Positions 43,501 to 55,600 of a stretch of DNA of 64,000 nt are shown here, in pieces. Each line of letters opens with the position of its first letter. The first letter of the stretch is position 1. Under the pieces are notes generated by a model. The model worked only from the letters and a program-made list of their open reading frames with translations, made no database searches and was not told the origin of the DNA. A program made the position numbers and the translations under genes. Origin of the DNA: Miscanthus floridulus (lineage: Eukaryota > Streptophyta > Magnoliopsida > Poales > Poaceae); the NCBI RefSeq assembly GCF_019320115.1, contig NC_089593.1, positions 17,468,870-17,532,869 of the forward strand, given 5' to 3'.

Positions 43501-44838
43501 GTTTGCAGTGAAAAGCTTATCACAACTAAAGTCAAGCAGGACTGCACAAGTGCAAGAACCTACACCAAAAAACTACAGAGTATAAATTGACTGCACATAG
43601 ACTTCCAACAAAAAACTACAATAGTTCAGATTATTTTATATCATTCTCTAGTTCAATGTAGAAGCTTTTTTATATTGGATTGGATTATAATCCCTTCTCA
43701 TATCCTTAATAAAGAGCTCTGCACCGGCCTAGCTATCCACGGAGCAGAAAGTTTAAGTTTTGGGTTGCAAAGCAAAGCAGCGATGATTTATCTATTTGAC
43801 AAAATTATTATGACATTAATCATATAAGAGCTCTGCACTGGTGTAGCTATCCACGAAACAGAAAGTTTAAGTTTTGGGTTGCAAAGCAGAGCAATGATGG
43901 GAGAAATCAAGAACAGCAGAGCACGTATCCACACCATGCGCATCTATTCTATTCTGTTCTATAATTAGTGCTAGAAAACAACAGAAGATTTCACCCCAGC
44001 ACATATGCTGGTATGCGCAAGCAGAGTATATAATATGTTCAGATCTATACACTCTACCTAATAAAAACCAAATATGAAGATGGAAACTAAAATATGAGCT
44101 AGCCAGACAGCAAGGAAAGAAACCTGAGACGGGAGAGATGTGGATGCTGCGGTGGTGTTGTGGTGGCTCCATTCAGCTTTAACCTCTAGATCTGCCGCCG
44201 CTGTAGCTCTTCTTGGGCTGCAGAAGCTTCTCAAGTCTGGCCACAGGCACATGGGAGCGGCTCCATTCAGCTTTAACCTCTAGATCTGCCACCGCCGCCC
44301 TCCCTGACGTGCGCCCTCCGTCGATGAAGATGCGAGCGACTCATGGGAGTGTCGTTCGCGCCGTCCGTAGCACCCCCAACAAGGAGGAGGTGCAGGACAG
44401 AGGAGGAGCGGCGGAGGGGCGTCGAACTTGGTGGTGGAGAGCTAGATGCGAGAGAGATAGAGGGAGGGGTGTTGGCGACTGCTGGGAGGATGGAGATGCT
44501 GAGTTTAGGGTTTGCTTTCTAATAGGCTCGAACTGGGCCTTGTAGTGTTTAGGGTTTAGGGGAGAAATAGAGCCTGGGTTCTTCTGTGTTCATGGGCTAG
44601 GCTAAAATAGGCTAATGTGGGACCATTTTTTAGTGACAGACCGCATGACGATATAAGCGATTTTAGCGACAGACCGCATGACGATAAATATACCTATCTA
44701 TACTGACAGATAGTGAATCGGTATACGAGGAAACAATGACAGATGATCTGTGAGTAATCTTTAGCGACAGATCATCCATCGATAAATATAATTTTTAGCG
44801 TCAGACATCTGACGGTGATGCGGTGTTGTGGTGTAGTG
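40532..44838. mobile_element. Non-autonomous CACTA element, 4307 bp, TSD GCT
   Basis: Perfect 17-bp inverted ends CACTACACCACAACACC (40532) and GGTGTTGTGGTGTAGTG (ending 44838) are flanked by GCT at 40529-40531 and 44839-44841. Subterminal arrays of TAGCGACAGAC/GTCTGTCGCTA-type units occupy 40555-40790 and 44630-44815, as needed for transposase binding. No transposase is encoded. The inside is AT-rich, with two internal direct repeats (about 63 bp at 43714 and 43828; about 35 bp at 44165 and 44259). A GC-rich ORF at 44213-44545 is of unknown origin and could be a captured host fragment. Confidence 0.9.
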
Positions 44839-45890
44839 GCTAGTCTAGGTCGTATTATTCTCAGAGCCCAACTTCAGTTTCCCTTTTCCATGGAGATTAT
44901 TGTCACAATGTGCTGGTCTATTTGGGCTGTCAGAAATGATCAAATTTTTTTAGAGATATCCAACCTTGTAGAGATGTCTGTCGATTTTCAATAGGTCATC
45001 AGTTTGTTTAGTAACTTTTAGTCTCTAGCATCCTGTAACCCAAATAGAGGTGACACCACCCTCTTTTGGATAGACAAATGGACAGGTCAGAACCAAAATC
45101 AGGCTTTCAAGGATCTATATCCACAACTGTACTCTTTCTCCAAGAAGCAAAAGTGCTCACTCTAATTCCATGTTGAACAAGGAGCCAGCAAATCAGTCTA
45201 CCACTATCACAACTAGCTGATCAACTAGTTCAACTTGAGGATCAAATACTGGAAGCAAACTATGATGAAAATCCAAATGCATGATCATTGGAGTTACTGT
45301 TGGGGACCATCGAAGTTCAGTAGCAAAAAGGCATATCAGATTCTTATTGACCATACTGAAGCTATCCTCTATTTACTTGGCTCTGGGCCTCCAACAATTT
45401 GGGCACACACAAATTTTTCTTTTGGTTACTGCTCAGGGACAGACTAAACACTAGGAATCTACTGAGAAGAAAGAATATGCATCCTGATGATTATAAGCTA
45501 TGTTCTATGCCGGACATGAAGAACCAAGCTGAGTGTTTTTTCAGTCAAACTTGTTGGAAATTGATCTCAATTAATTGGAACCTGAACTTGTAGCCATTAG
45601 ATATGGTTATAGAAGCTAGAGAAGTTTTTGGGAGCAGTATTTTTAGTGAGTTTTTTTATCACTGCCTGCTGGGTCATCTGGCTGACCAGAAATGATGTCA
45701 TTTTTTATAATGGACAAATCAGCCTCAATGTGTGGAAAGGAAGATTAAAAAAAAGCTTAGATATGTTTGTGCAAAAGCATTTGTGTAATTTTGCTTATTT
45801 TCTTCATCTCTTTTGTATCTTGATTCTTTTGTACCAGGTTGTACTTTATTTTTAAAAAATATCAATAAAATCAATGGGTGACCCTCCTAT
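44839..45890 (+). pseudogene. LINE fragments, continuation after the CACTA element
   Basis: The sequence resumes with FSMEIIVTMCWSIWAVRNDQIF, matching the end of a plant LINE ORF2 and completing the fragment cut at 40531. From about 45040 a second, related LINE piece begins (TTLFWIDKWTG, SSKKAYQILIDHTEA, FFFWLLLRDRLNTRNLLRRKNMHPDDYKLCSM, ACWVIWLTRNDVIFYNG), ending near 45860 with AATCAATAAAATCAATGGG. Frameshifts and stops are frequent. Two copies in the same direction suggest a LINE inserted into or next to a LINE. Confidence 0.75.
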
Positions 45891-46163
45891 TTCATCTAAA
45901 AAGAAATGAAGTAGCAAATTTCAGCATACATCCACAAGGTACCATACACATTACAAAGGGCTATGGGCATAACATTACAAGCAAAGTAAGTTTTCAAATT
46001 TTACACCAGAAAGCTCCTATCTCTTAGAACTGACATTTTAGAGCTGCCTCCTATCTCTCTGACCTCCAGCTCCTATCCTCCATAAAAGCTAAGTTCAGCA
46101 ACTCGCTATGCAAAACTAAAGGTAGCAGCATGCTATTGAAAACTAATGAGTTCTCATACCAGA
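45891..46163. other. Short non-coding gap
   Basis: No gene seen. Probably 3' untranslated sequence of the minus-strand CACTA transposase. Confidence 0.4.
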
Positions 46164-49015
46164 TCAATGAAGTCTCTTGAAATCACTCACATGATCATCA
46201 GTTTTTGGGCACTCATTTTTTTTGGCGTCTTTTTGCCACAGGGTATGGAAAACTAATGAGTCCTCTTTACGGCCATCTCTTAGGTATGGAGTTAGCTCGC
46301 TCACCAAAATCACAGGGAGGATGGAAGTATCAATAAGAGGGACTTCATTGGATTGATTGTACTCGAACTCTTCCACTGGATTTTCAACTCCGACAACCCG
46401 CTTTTTTCCAGGGAGAACCACTTGTCGTTTCTTGTTTCTAGTGTCATGCACATAGAAGACTTGGGAAACCTGACTTGTGGCTACAAATGGCTCTTCCCCG
46501 TACCCAACTTGTTCAAGGTCAACGGTAGTGAAGCCATACTTGTCTTTCATGACACCCTGTCTTCCCTGAACCCATCTACACCAAAAAAATGGGCACCTTG
46601 AAGCCTGGATACGAGAGTTCCCATATCTCTTCAATCTAACCATAGTACGCTATCTTCTGCATATTGCTATCAAGTGCATCTAATCGAACAGCATAGTTTG
46701 GGTACATGATTTTCTTGTCTTGATCAATGGTGTAAAAGGTGTAGCCATTTTATGTCATAGCCTTGCTAAGTTATGACTGTGAAGAAAGGGCATGTTGCCA
46801 GCCGTCAAAGCCTTTGGTCTATGTAAGAGCTCGAACTACGAAGTCGATCTCTAATCCAGATGTTGAACCCACTCATATGTGCCCTCGCTAACCAAGCTTC
46901 ACCCCGATCCAGATTTTGTTGCGTCAACATCTCCATATGCTCTTCGATGTAAGGTTCCACCTCTGTTGTGTGTTGCAACACTAGAAAGTGGCCTCGTTCG
47001 AAGGCATCTGCATCTGGAGTAATTTGCTTCTCCCTAAGACACCCTCTCCCCGCTAGTCTTCCCTCATGGCGAGACTTGGAGATGCCGATTGAATTAGTGG
47101 GGTCAATGTAACTGAGGCACCAGTCGACCACCTCCTCAGTAGAATAGCACTGCACCATGCTTCCCTTAGGATGAACCTGGCTCTTGGCATACCTATTCAG
47201 AGTACTCATAAATCTCTCATACGGATACATGTGGTGGAGGAACATCGGTCCAAGATACCTAATCTCCTTAACCAAATATACAATGAGATGGACGGATATG
47301 TCAAAGAAAGTCAGCGGGAAGTAAGCCTCAAGGAGACACATCATCTCACACATGTTCTTTTCAAGATCGCCCAATATTCGTTCATCAAGGACCTTCTGAG
47401 AGATTGCATTAAAGAAGAAGCATAGGCTCATGATTGCCATTCGGGTTTTTTCTGGCAATATGTTCTGGATACCAATCGCAAGCATTGTTGTGAGCATGAC
47501 ATCGCAATCATGAGCCTTCATGGGAAGCATTTTGTTTTCTCTTACATGCACAAGCTTTCGGATGTTGGCTGTGTATCCAGAGGGAACTTTGACACTATGA
47601 AAGAAGTCGCACAATTCTTGCTTCTCTTGTCGGGTTAGGTTAATGGTAGATAAAGGTGGCTGGGCACTGGTGAACAGCATGGCACGTAAGTTGAAATGCT
47701 CTTTCCTAAAACCATCATACACTCTAATTCCCTCATCTTTCCAAAGCTTTTGGAAATCATCAATAAGCGGCCTTAGAAACACGTCGATGTTAACACCTAG
47801 TTGATACGGACCAGAGATCAAAACTGACATCATCATGTACCTCCGCTTGTTACATAGCCAGGGCGAAAGGTTGTAGATAGTTAATAGCACAGGCTAGACA
47901 CTACGTGAGCTACTCATGTTACCAAATGAGTTCAAGCCATCTGTGTGCTCAGTGCAAACCGAAGATTCCTTGGCTCATCAGAAAACAATTTATGCTAAAA
48001 ATCAATGATCTGCCACAGAATACCATCTGCTAGGTGGCATATATAATCATCAACCGTCAGCCCATCCGAGTCTAGGTCAATAGTCATGCGTCCCTGGAGG
48101 TTGCAAACAACCGTTTCAGGCGAGGAATTATAGGGAAGTACCATGCGACCTTCCTAGGAACTCTACGGCGCATCTCCTCGTCATCACCACCCTCATCAGT
48201 TCTTCGTTTATAACGAGAGGTTCCACACTTGGGGCATTCTGTATTAGCTTCATAGTCACCACGGAACAGGATGTAGTCATTCTTTCAAGCATGTATTTTC
48301 TCAAACTTCAATCCCATTGGACAAACAATCTTCTTGGCCTCATATGTAGTCTTGGGTATCTCATTCCCCTCGGGAAGCATAACCATAAGCACTTCTAGCA
48401 ATTCTCTGAAGCCATAGTCAGTCCAATGATTTTTTGCCTTCAATTGGAGAAGCTTTAGCGAAGCGGACAACTTTGTATACCTCTCATTGCTACCCGGATA
48501 GAGTGGCGTCTTCATATCATTCAATAGTTGTTCCATCGTCTTGAACTCTGAACCAGTGTACTCCTCAAAGCCAAAGGCATCACGCACCATCTCCTCTAGA
48601 TTTTCAGCAAGATGGACTGCATCATAGTTGGCAGCAATATCTGCTACATCATCATCACATAGTTCCTCATTGTCAAAGGGTGCTTCCTCGCCACCAGCAT
48701 CAGTTTCATGGAGGCCTTCCTCACCATCCTGCTGACCAGCAGCTTGCGCCTGGTCTCGGGCATTAACACCTTCTTCTCCATGTTTGTTCCAACATCTGTA
48801 GTCATCCATGAATGCTCGCATTATTAGATGGGCATGGACTGTCAACGAATTCGAGTATTGATTTTCATTCTTACAGTCAACGCATGGACACCACATAGAT
48901 GACTTCTGTCCATTCAACACATCGTCTGTGCAACAATTAGGAAAGATTTAAGACCATCTAAATAGTCATCACAAGTTCGGTTCCGAAGATACATCCAGCG
49001 GCTTTGATCCTCCAT
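46164..49015 (-). pseudogene. CACTA transposase, TNP2 type, decayed
   Basis: TNP2 is the DNA-cutting transposase of En/Spm elements. From the ATG at 49015 the minus strand reads MEDQSRWMYLRNR (transposase-associated domain), a one-base shift near 48945, then WCPCVDCKN and an acidic region. A zinc-ribbon-like ECPKCGTSRYKRR lies near 48210. The TNP2 core follows: STDGLNSFGNMSS, VLLTIYNLSPWLCNKRRYMM, ISGPYQLGVNIDVFLRPLIDD. A DUF4218-like part comes next (MAIMSLCFFFNAIS, PLTFFDISVHLIVYLVKEI, YPYERFMSTLNRYAKSQVHPKGS), and a DUF4216-like end (YGFTTVDL, FVATSQVSQVFYV). TAG stops at expected Trp positions near 47970 and 47894, plus shifts, make it inactive. Confidence 0.85.
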
Positions 49016-49949
49016 AGTCTACAAAAAAATTGAAAATAGAAGAATAATAAGTCAATCATATCAAGAAATTATCACCACAACAATTTTGGCACAATTCAGC
49101 AGCATGTTGCATCATCATAGTTTGACACAAGCTCATTAAAGTTTAGAATGCAAGTTAATTAGTTGCACAAGTAGTTTGCAGAGCTCACCTCTGGCCACTG
49201 CTGGGTGGCGAAACACTGCTATGGCGATGGTGAAGCAATGCAGAGATCGAGAAGAGTAAGCATGAGCGCACCCTGCTGAGATCAAGACAGAATTCATCAC
49301 ACGGATTCCATCGAGCAGTTGAGTTGATCATGCTCACACAAAAAATATAATTGTATTATTAGGAATGAATTTGGTCACTACCTGAGCTGAGCTGAGCTGA
49401 GCACGCTGGGGACCAATCAACAAGGAGGGATGTCGTCGGTGGATGGACGGTACGCGGCCGCTGGAAGGATGGATATGGATCGAGAGTAGAGCTGAGTTGA
49501 AGGGGAATGGCCGGTCGGTGGCCTTAGCACGCCTGGGCACTCCCTCGGCTGCCCGCAACCGTCGATGCCGGCGCCGGCGCATGTGTCGCGCCAGCCGGTG
49601 TCACACTGGGTCGCACCCGCCATGGCCGCATGTGCGCGCGCGTCGCCTCTGTAGGTGCCGCCCGTGATGTCCCGCGCCCCTGGCCACCGTCCGCCGCCTC
49701 GCCACGTGCGCCCCAAGCAACGCCCGCCGGCCGAGCCATGCGCGCCCGCTGCGAGCACCACGGCCTTCCACCGTCGTGAGCTGATGAGCTGAGCTCTCTG
49801 AGCCTCTCGCCGCCGGCCGGGGAGCTAGCGTCGCGCTGCCTTGACCTCGAGCTGAGGTGGAGCCACGGCACGCGATGAGCAGAGAGCAGCGGCACGGTTA
49901 ATGAATTGAATTGAATGTATGTTGTACCGGCCAACTACCTGCACGCGCC
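49016..49949. other. GC-rich upstream region of the CACTA transposase
   Basis: 49440-49880 is very GC-rich with long random ORFs on both strands and no recognised domain. A pentanucleotide run (GAGCT)4 lies at about 49384-49403. It may be the 5' leader and promoter of the transposase or captured host DNA. Confidence 0.4.
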
Positions 49950-50303
49950 AAAATGTTGTACAGACATGCCTTCATTGCACGCGTCTAACCAAATAAAATT
50001 ACCACAGACGCGTCTTCGGAGCAAGCATCTGAAAATCAACACGCGTCTGTAATTAGTCAATAACTACAGACGCAGTCATGTAACATGGGTCTGTGAAATT
50101 AGTTCAAACGCCTTTGTATAACACATGTCTATAGTATTTCGTTATTACAGACTCGTGTTGACCCCACCGGGCCAGTCACCTCGGTCTAGGAGTTACTATA
50201 GATGCTCGTTCGGTAACGAGCGTCTGTAGATTGTTATCACAGATGCGTTTTCATCGTGCGTCTATAGAATCACCGGTTGATATGACCCTTTTTTTACGCA
50301 GTG
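49950..50303. repeat. Subterminal repeats and right end of the old CACTA element
   Basis: At least eight variants of ACAGACGCGT/ACGCGTCTGT in both orientations (e.g. 50006, 50040, 50059, 50222, 50248), ending in the terminal ...ACGCAGTG at 50303. Such arrays are transposase binding sites in CACTA elements. Confidence 0.65.
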
Positions 50304-51403
50304 CTCTTTGACCGAACCCCTCTACATAATTCCATATCTGAGCTGAGCTGCTCATGTTGGCAAATCACCTTTGATCTGCTCATTTTTCTAGCATTATACG
50401 TACGTTTTGTATCGGTGTTATGTTTTTTTTTACGTAGACCTCTATCTATTATTGGATTCCGGACCATTTATGTGTACCGCACCTGGACTATGGTGCATGA
50501 TTGCTCGATTGTTCTGAACAATACAAAGTGCTTTCTTGCTACTGGTGGGTTCGTGTTGACTGGAGATCCAAAATTGTTTTTTTTTTCGTTGATACGGAAC
50601 AATATAAATGGCAAAGCAAAAATGGCAAGGAACGTAAATAAAACAAACTATGCTGACCAAGAGAAAGGGCCGAGGCCCACCTAGCTTTGTGGCACGGGCC
50701 TAGCTAAATAGAAGAGAAAGGGCTAGTGGGCCGCACAGGAAGGATTGGGCCTGCTGGCTACTTACGAAGAGGAGATGTTTTCTTTTTTATTAAATATATA
50801 GGTTTTGAAAATAGTTTTTCAAATGAATCTGATACCATTCAAATTTATTTGTCCACTCAAACATTTAAACTTGAGGAAATCCAAATCACACACCTAAACA
50901 CTTCTCTAGGTAGTGTAGTAACGAGACAGACAGGATAAGCCTTTCTAAACAGGCCCTAAGATGTTAATTGGAACTGTCACCTCCGGCTTCCTGGGCTGAT
51001 ATGCCTAATTGCCTATGATGACATATTGACATGGACTATCTATTCCAACATTCCATCATCCAATCCGTTTGCTGTGTCGCCACCTGTTGCATGCATCTCC
51101 AAGCTGTCCTAGCTAGTTCGGTGATTGGTGGACAGTACTGTACACACACACCAGCAGTCTGACGTGATACTACTGCTGTATATCCAGATGCATCATGTAT
51201 TCATGTGATGATCAAGTTAGTGACTCAACTTTGCAGCTGCAGTTAATATGCTCTTTGCTCAAGCTACACATACAACCCTAGCTAATTTCACCCCCAGTAA
51301 TTCATGACAGCTTGACAAGTACTACTATACTACTAGTACTTCTGTATAGGCAATAGAGGTCGATCGCCTGCAAAGCTAAACTTTCTTAGACCATAGCAGT
51401 ATG
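50304..51403. other. Intergenic, no gene identified
   Basis: The longest ORF (50301-50684) has no protein-like pattern. No RNA gene or complete element is seen. Confidence 0.4.
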
Positions 51404-51505
51404 CTCTCTCCACCTTCCATCCTAAAAAAGAGTGTCTTTTTTTTTTACGAATTTATCCAGATTTAATTATAACAAAAACGACACTCTTTTAGTGACGGGA
51501 CGGAG
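51404..51505. mobile_element. Short Stowaway-like MITE
   Basis: CTCTCTCCACCTTCCATCC at the left and GTGACGGGACGGAG before TA at the right, with inner inverse blocks AAAAGAGTGTC and GACACTCTTTT. Imperfect but consistent with the CTCCCTCCG family. Confidence 0.55.
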
Positions 51506-51574
51506 TATGTATATATATGGCAGTTTACACATCTATATCTACCTATACGAGCGCCGACAAGCAATCTCCATGCT

Positions 51575-51731
51575 CAGGGGTGGATCCAACGGTGGGGCGG
51601 GGGGCTCGAGCCCCCCTACTCATACCGGAGCGGTGGAACCCCTGTGGAGCCCCCATGAATTTTAGGCAAAGTTCTATAGTGTAGGGGGGCTGAGACTTAA
51701 GATCCTGAAATATTTTCTGTATCCGCCGCTC
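51575..51731. mobile_element. hAT-like MITE with 8-bp target duplication
   Basis: 157 bp starting CAGGGGTGGATCC and ending GTATCCGCCGCTC, flanked by TCCATGCT at 51567-51574 and 51732-51739. An 8-bp duplication and CAGGGG ends fit hAT. It contains the palindrome GGGGGGCTCGAGCCCCCC near 51601. Confidence 0.75.
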
Positions 51732-51739
51732 TCCATGCT

Positions 51740-52750
51740 AACTAGTGCTAGAGAGCATGAGTATAGGCCGGCCGTAAGAGCCAGAGAACGATATCATTCA
51801 TTGGTAGTACGTATAAGCTGCTGCGTCTACACATACATAGCTGGCCCATGCTAATCTGTCGCCCATATCTATGTGGGTCTCTACTGCATGCATGCATGTT
51901 GGCGTCGGTTACGTTGATTGATTATTCTCTCATGCATGTCATGCGAAAGTAGTGGGCTATCTAGATATAGAGTACTACGTATATAGGAACTAGTGATCTC
52001 AAAGCTGCAGGACAGCCAGCTGGTGTAGCAGCGGACTAGACACAGACAGTCGTATGTATAGCTGCTTGCATTTCATTGCATGCTATCCTAAATTCTAGCT
52101 AAAAATAGCTCGCTGTAAACAGTGAGCCACGGATATTTATTCAGGTAGCATATATAGCTTACTGGCTATGCGACTGTGCATGTGCAGAAACTTGACTGCA
52201 TCTCTCATGGTGTTGGGCCATGGCGATCCACCTTGTCCTTGTCGATATAATGACCCTTATCTTTAGGTCTCAAGATCATCCTATGTTGCCAATACAAGGA
52301 TACCGCCGTCACCTCGTCGATTCATTTTTGCATATACGACTGAACGACCAAGCCTGATGTAGTAGGCCCTAGATAACTCCGTGGTTGCCTTGTCATTCTC
52401 ACCGCCTCTGACCTCCTCTCGTTCTTGCCTCCTTCTGTGATGAATATGAAAGCACGACGTAGGCGTAGAGCGTGGATCAAACAATTCGATCGGCGTGTTA
52501 ATTAAATAATTATTAATTCATCCTAACTGATTATAATAATACTACAAAAACAAGTAGGAATAATGAATAGGCCATCCAGCACCGACTGTATGCTAGTGTG
52601 ACAGCTAGTGTGTTGGCGGCTGCTGCTGCCTGCTGTGGACTTGGAGGTTCGTGAGCAAAATCATCAGCAGGCATAAAAGTACACGCACAAAATCTGAGGA
52701 TCATGCATATATCTGTCTGCAGAGAAAGAAAAGTGCCCTTATTAAAGATA
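51740..52750. other. Intergenic, no gene identified
   Basis: No coding pattern on either strand. Rich in CATGCA/TGCATG motifs. Confidence 0.4.
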
Positions 52751-52878
52751 CTCCCTCCGTTCAAAAAAAAAAAAACGTAATTCTAGTTTTGAACCTAGAT
52801 GTTTTGGGTGTGTGTGGGTGTGGGGTGGTGTGTGTGGGTGTGGGGTGGGGGGGGGGGGGGGGGTGTTGATGGAGGGAG
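52751..52878. mobile_element. Stowaway-type MITE containing a G-rich minisatellite and a G17 run
   Basis: CTCCCTCCGTTC at the left and GGAGGGAG at the right, with TA on both sides (52749-52750, 52879-52880). The inside is an expanded GGGTGTGTGTGGGTGTGGGG-type repeat ending in 17 consecutive G (52847-52863). The repeat replaces the usual inner sequence. Confidence 0.7.
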
Positions 52879-52880
52879 TA

Positions 52881-55600
52881 CGGGCTAGGTAGCGAGCTCT
52901 GTACAGCTGTGTGTCCGTTCGTGCGTGCCTGACTATTCATTCGCATGGATGAAAGTTGAGAGGCGTTGAGTTGTGGCCTAGCTAGCTAGTGGGTGGAGCC
53001 TGGCTGCAGTCTCTGGTCCCTGGACACAGCATGCAATGCCATGCAAGTTGACTGCACCATATACTCCGGAGTCCGGAGTAGGAGTATACAAATGCAGCTC
53101 GCGAATGGAGATGGACCCCCAGCACCAACTGGTAGTGGACAAGGTAGCTGCTAGCTAGGGTTGTGCAGTTCCAACCATGCAAGCCTGTCTGTCTGATTGC
53201 AAGGCCCGCAGCCTAATCATTTGGGCAGGGATATATAGCGGGTGATTGCTGTCAGCTGCTGGTCCCGTGCATGCCCTGGACCATGCATGCATTCGCGCGC
53301 GGAAAAGATGATCGGCTGCTTGCGGCGGTGGATCTGCTACTTCTCCCTTTGAATTCTGATGAGCACTTGCCCTTCTAAGCTTCCACTGCAAATCATGCAT
53401 CATGCATACATCAACTGGCATCACTCTCGGATCGATCAGTGTACATGCATGATTTGTCAGCTATCCATCAAGAGAAGCTAAGGTTCTGGGAGCCAATTCA
53501 GTAAGCATGACACAACACATAATCTAGTAACTGCAGAAAAACGTACGGCCTGATTAGCTAGCTAGCGTGACTATTCTGCATGGGTGAGAGACATCTGCAT
53601 CTGCATGCTGTGGTGGAGCCTGCCCTGGACGGCAGGGTCTCAGCCCTCTCATTCCAGACTCCAGAGAGCATTTCTAACTGCACCCACGCATGCAGATATA
53701 TTGCAGATTGCAGAGCCAAGGGGCCCGGTGGATCGATCCATCGACAAGAACTGAAGTGAAAGGGTTCTGAATTTCTGATGTTCCATCTAACCGATATGAT
53801 GCCTGTCTGATTCCCTAGACCGACCTAACAATCATTTGGGCAAGATGAAAGTGTCTACTTTTTTTGAGCATGTGAAAGTGTGTACTTACGGGCGACTACT
53901 GTTAGCTAGTAGCGTGTGTCGGTCCCCATCTGTTTGTGGACCATCAGCTCATCACTGAAAAAAAGATGATCGATCGATCGGCTCCCTGTTGCTTGCGGCG
54001 CTGGACAGCTAAATGAATGGTCGATCTGTAGCGCATCATATTTTAATTAATGTGTTGTTTCAGCATCACTCAGAACAATTAAAAGAGATTGATTTGCTGT
54101 AGTATAGTATATAGTGTGGAAAATCGATGGATGGTTGCTATGTATCTGCAGCGCATTGGTTGGTCCTTTAGCTAGCTGATTCCCATGAGATGGATCGAGG
54201 TTGCAAGTTTGGAACCATACACTGTACTCATACTACTTTCCTGTGAACAACGACATGCATGAACAGGGATAAATACCTCTGTTTAGGTTGTTAAAAATAG
54301 GCCAGATCTTGGAGAATATTTGTCTGCAGCTTTGTTTGTTTGCATTGTACCTTGATAGCAAAGAATATATGCCCATGCCTCTGCATATATAGCAAAGAAT
54401 CAAAACAAATCCTTCGCCTCTTGCACATACTTTATTTGTTCAAGATATCCTAGCTAACCGATATTATCCTTTTACCTAAAAATAAAGAGATCATCAATAC
54501 CACAAACCAGAATTCTTCTCTGTTCTCTCCTAATACCAAAACGTGCAAAACTGTGAAAATATCTTGTGAATCACATGAGCAATGCAAAACTGTGGGCGGT
54601 TGCAGCATAGTATATATAGTGTCCCTTTTGGAGAGTAGGCATCAACAATCTGGTCCTAAAATAATGGCGATTAGGTGGAAGATCGGCTTCTGTGGTGGTC
54701 CATCACTATATATGCCAAGCCGCTATATATAACAAGATTTCGAGGTACCATTTGATGTGGATGGCACTAGTTTACACGCTTTATTTCGTCTTCACTTTTG
54801 ACTCACTATATATAAAATTAAGGAAAAATTTTAAATTTATAGGCATGAATCATTAGCTTGGGGTTATATATATAGTAGTAGTTACTATCTAGACACAATC
54901 CTATTATTAGGTTCGCGACCCAAAAGTTGTTAGCCTTTTCTCTCCTCTTGCAAATTAATGCTGTCCATGTGAATACGTACATATGAAAAAAGGGTGTTTA
55001 CATGCACATCTAATGAAAAATGCTACTAAGATAACTATTAGTGTTATTATCTCATTTGGTCCAACCAGTGAGATAGTTGTTATCTAGATCAATTATAGTT
55101 ATTTTATTAGCTGTTGTTTGGATCCAAAAGAGATAACTATTAGCATATAGCTATTATCTCCTACAACTAAAAAGAACAAAGCGTGGATATTTTTTGGTGC
55201 GACATTTGTTTTGGTTCGTCCGTCTGCCCACGCATGCGATCCCGCGGCGCCGGCAGGTGGGACCTCCTCCAAGCTTGCGGTCCCGCGAGTCCCCCAACCC
55301 TCGCGCACGACGCCTCTCCGGCCGTGGGGGAGGACACGGCCGCTGCCGCCCGCCCTGCACGGCCTCACGCTGGAGGAGCTCGCGACGGCGGTGTGGCCAT
55401 GCAGGACGAGGAGCCCGTAGACTCGCTGGCCTCCGCCATCGTGGACTGAGCGTTCCACCTGCAGCCTGCCCTGCCTTCCTCCTTCGGATCTGCATCGGAG
55501 GGGAAGTTGCAGTCCCACTCCCATCTTGATCCACGGGACTCGACGCAGGGGTTAGCGCCGCCGCTGCGGCCTCAGCTCGCGGGCGGCCAAGGGGCGTGCC
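52881..55600. other. Gene-poor region upstream of DiT1
   Basis: 2.7 kb without a supported gene. AT-rich with many CATGCATG palindromes to about 54.3 kb. A GC-rich stretch from about 55200 to 55540 has ORFs on both strands that I cannot assign; it could be promoter and leader of the transporter gene or captured DNA. No miRNA-like hairpin or tRNA was recognised. Confidence 0.4.

Larger units (their letters stand above)
37583..50303 (-). mobile_element. Old CACTA (En/Spm) element with nested insertions, borders tentative
   Basis: The right end reads ...TTTTTACGCAGTG at 50303, i.e. CACTGCGTAAAAAAAGGG on the minus strand. A similar CAGTGCAAAAAATAGGGC occurs at 37583 on the plus strand. Subterminal repeats ACAGACGCGT/ACGCGTCTGT are frequent at 49950-50290 and appear at 37624 inside the left border. 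A TNP2-type transposase lies inside on the minus strand. The flanking triplets do not match, so the left border may be wrong or mutated. A LINE and a second CACTA element are nested inside. Confidence 0.45.

Noticed and set aside
44213..44545. Host gene inside the CACTA element
   Set aside because: Arg/Glu-rich composition from GC-rich DNA and no recognised motif; kept only as a possible captured fragment.
49334..49934. GC-rich ORFs upstream of the TNP2 gene
   Set aside because: Overlapping ORFs on both strands with compositional bias and no domain; treated as non-coding.
53560..53700. miRNA precursor hairpin around the CCTGCCCTGGACGGCAGG sequence
   Set aside because: The stem is only about six base pairs, with no known mature miRNA sequence.
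55183..55529. Separate small gene upstream of DiT1
   Set aside because: Frames on both strands are open because of GC content; no motif or splice structure was recognised.
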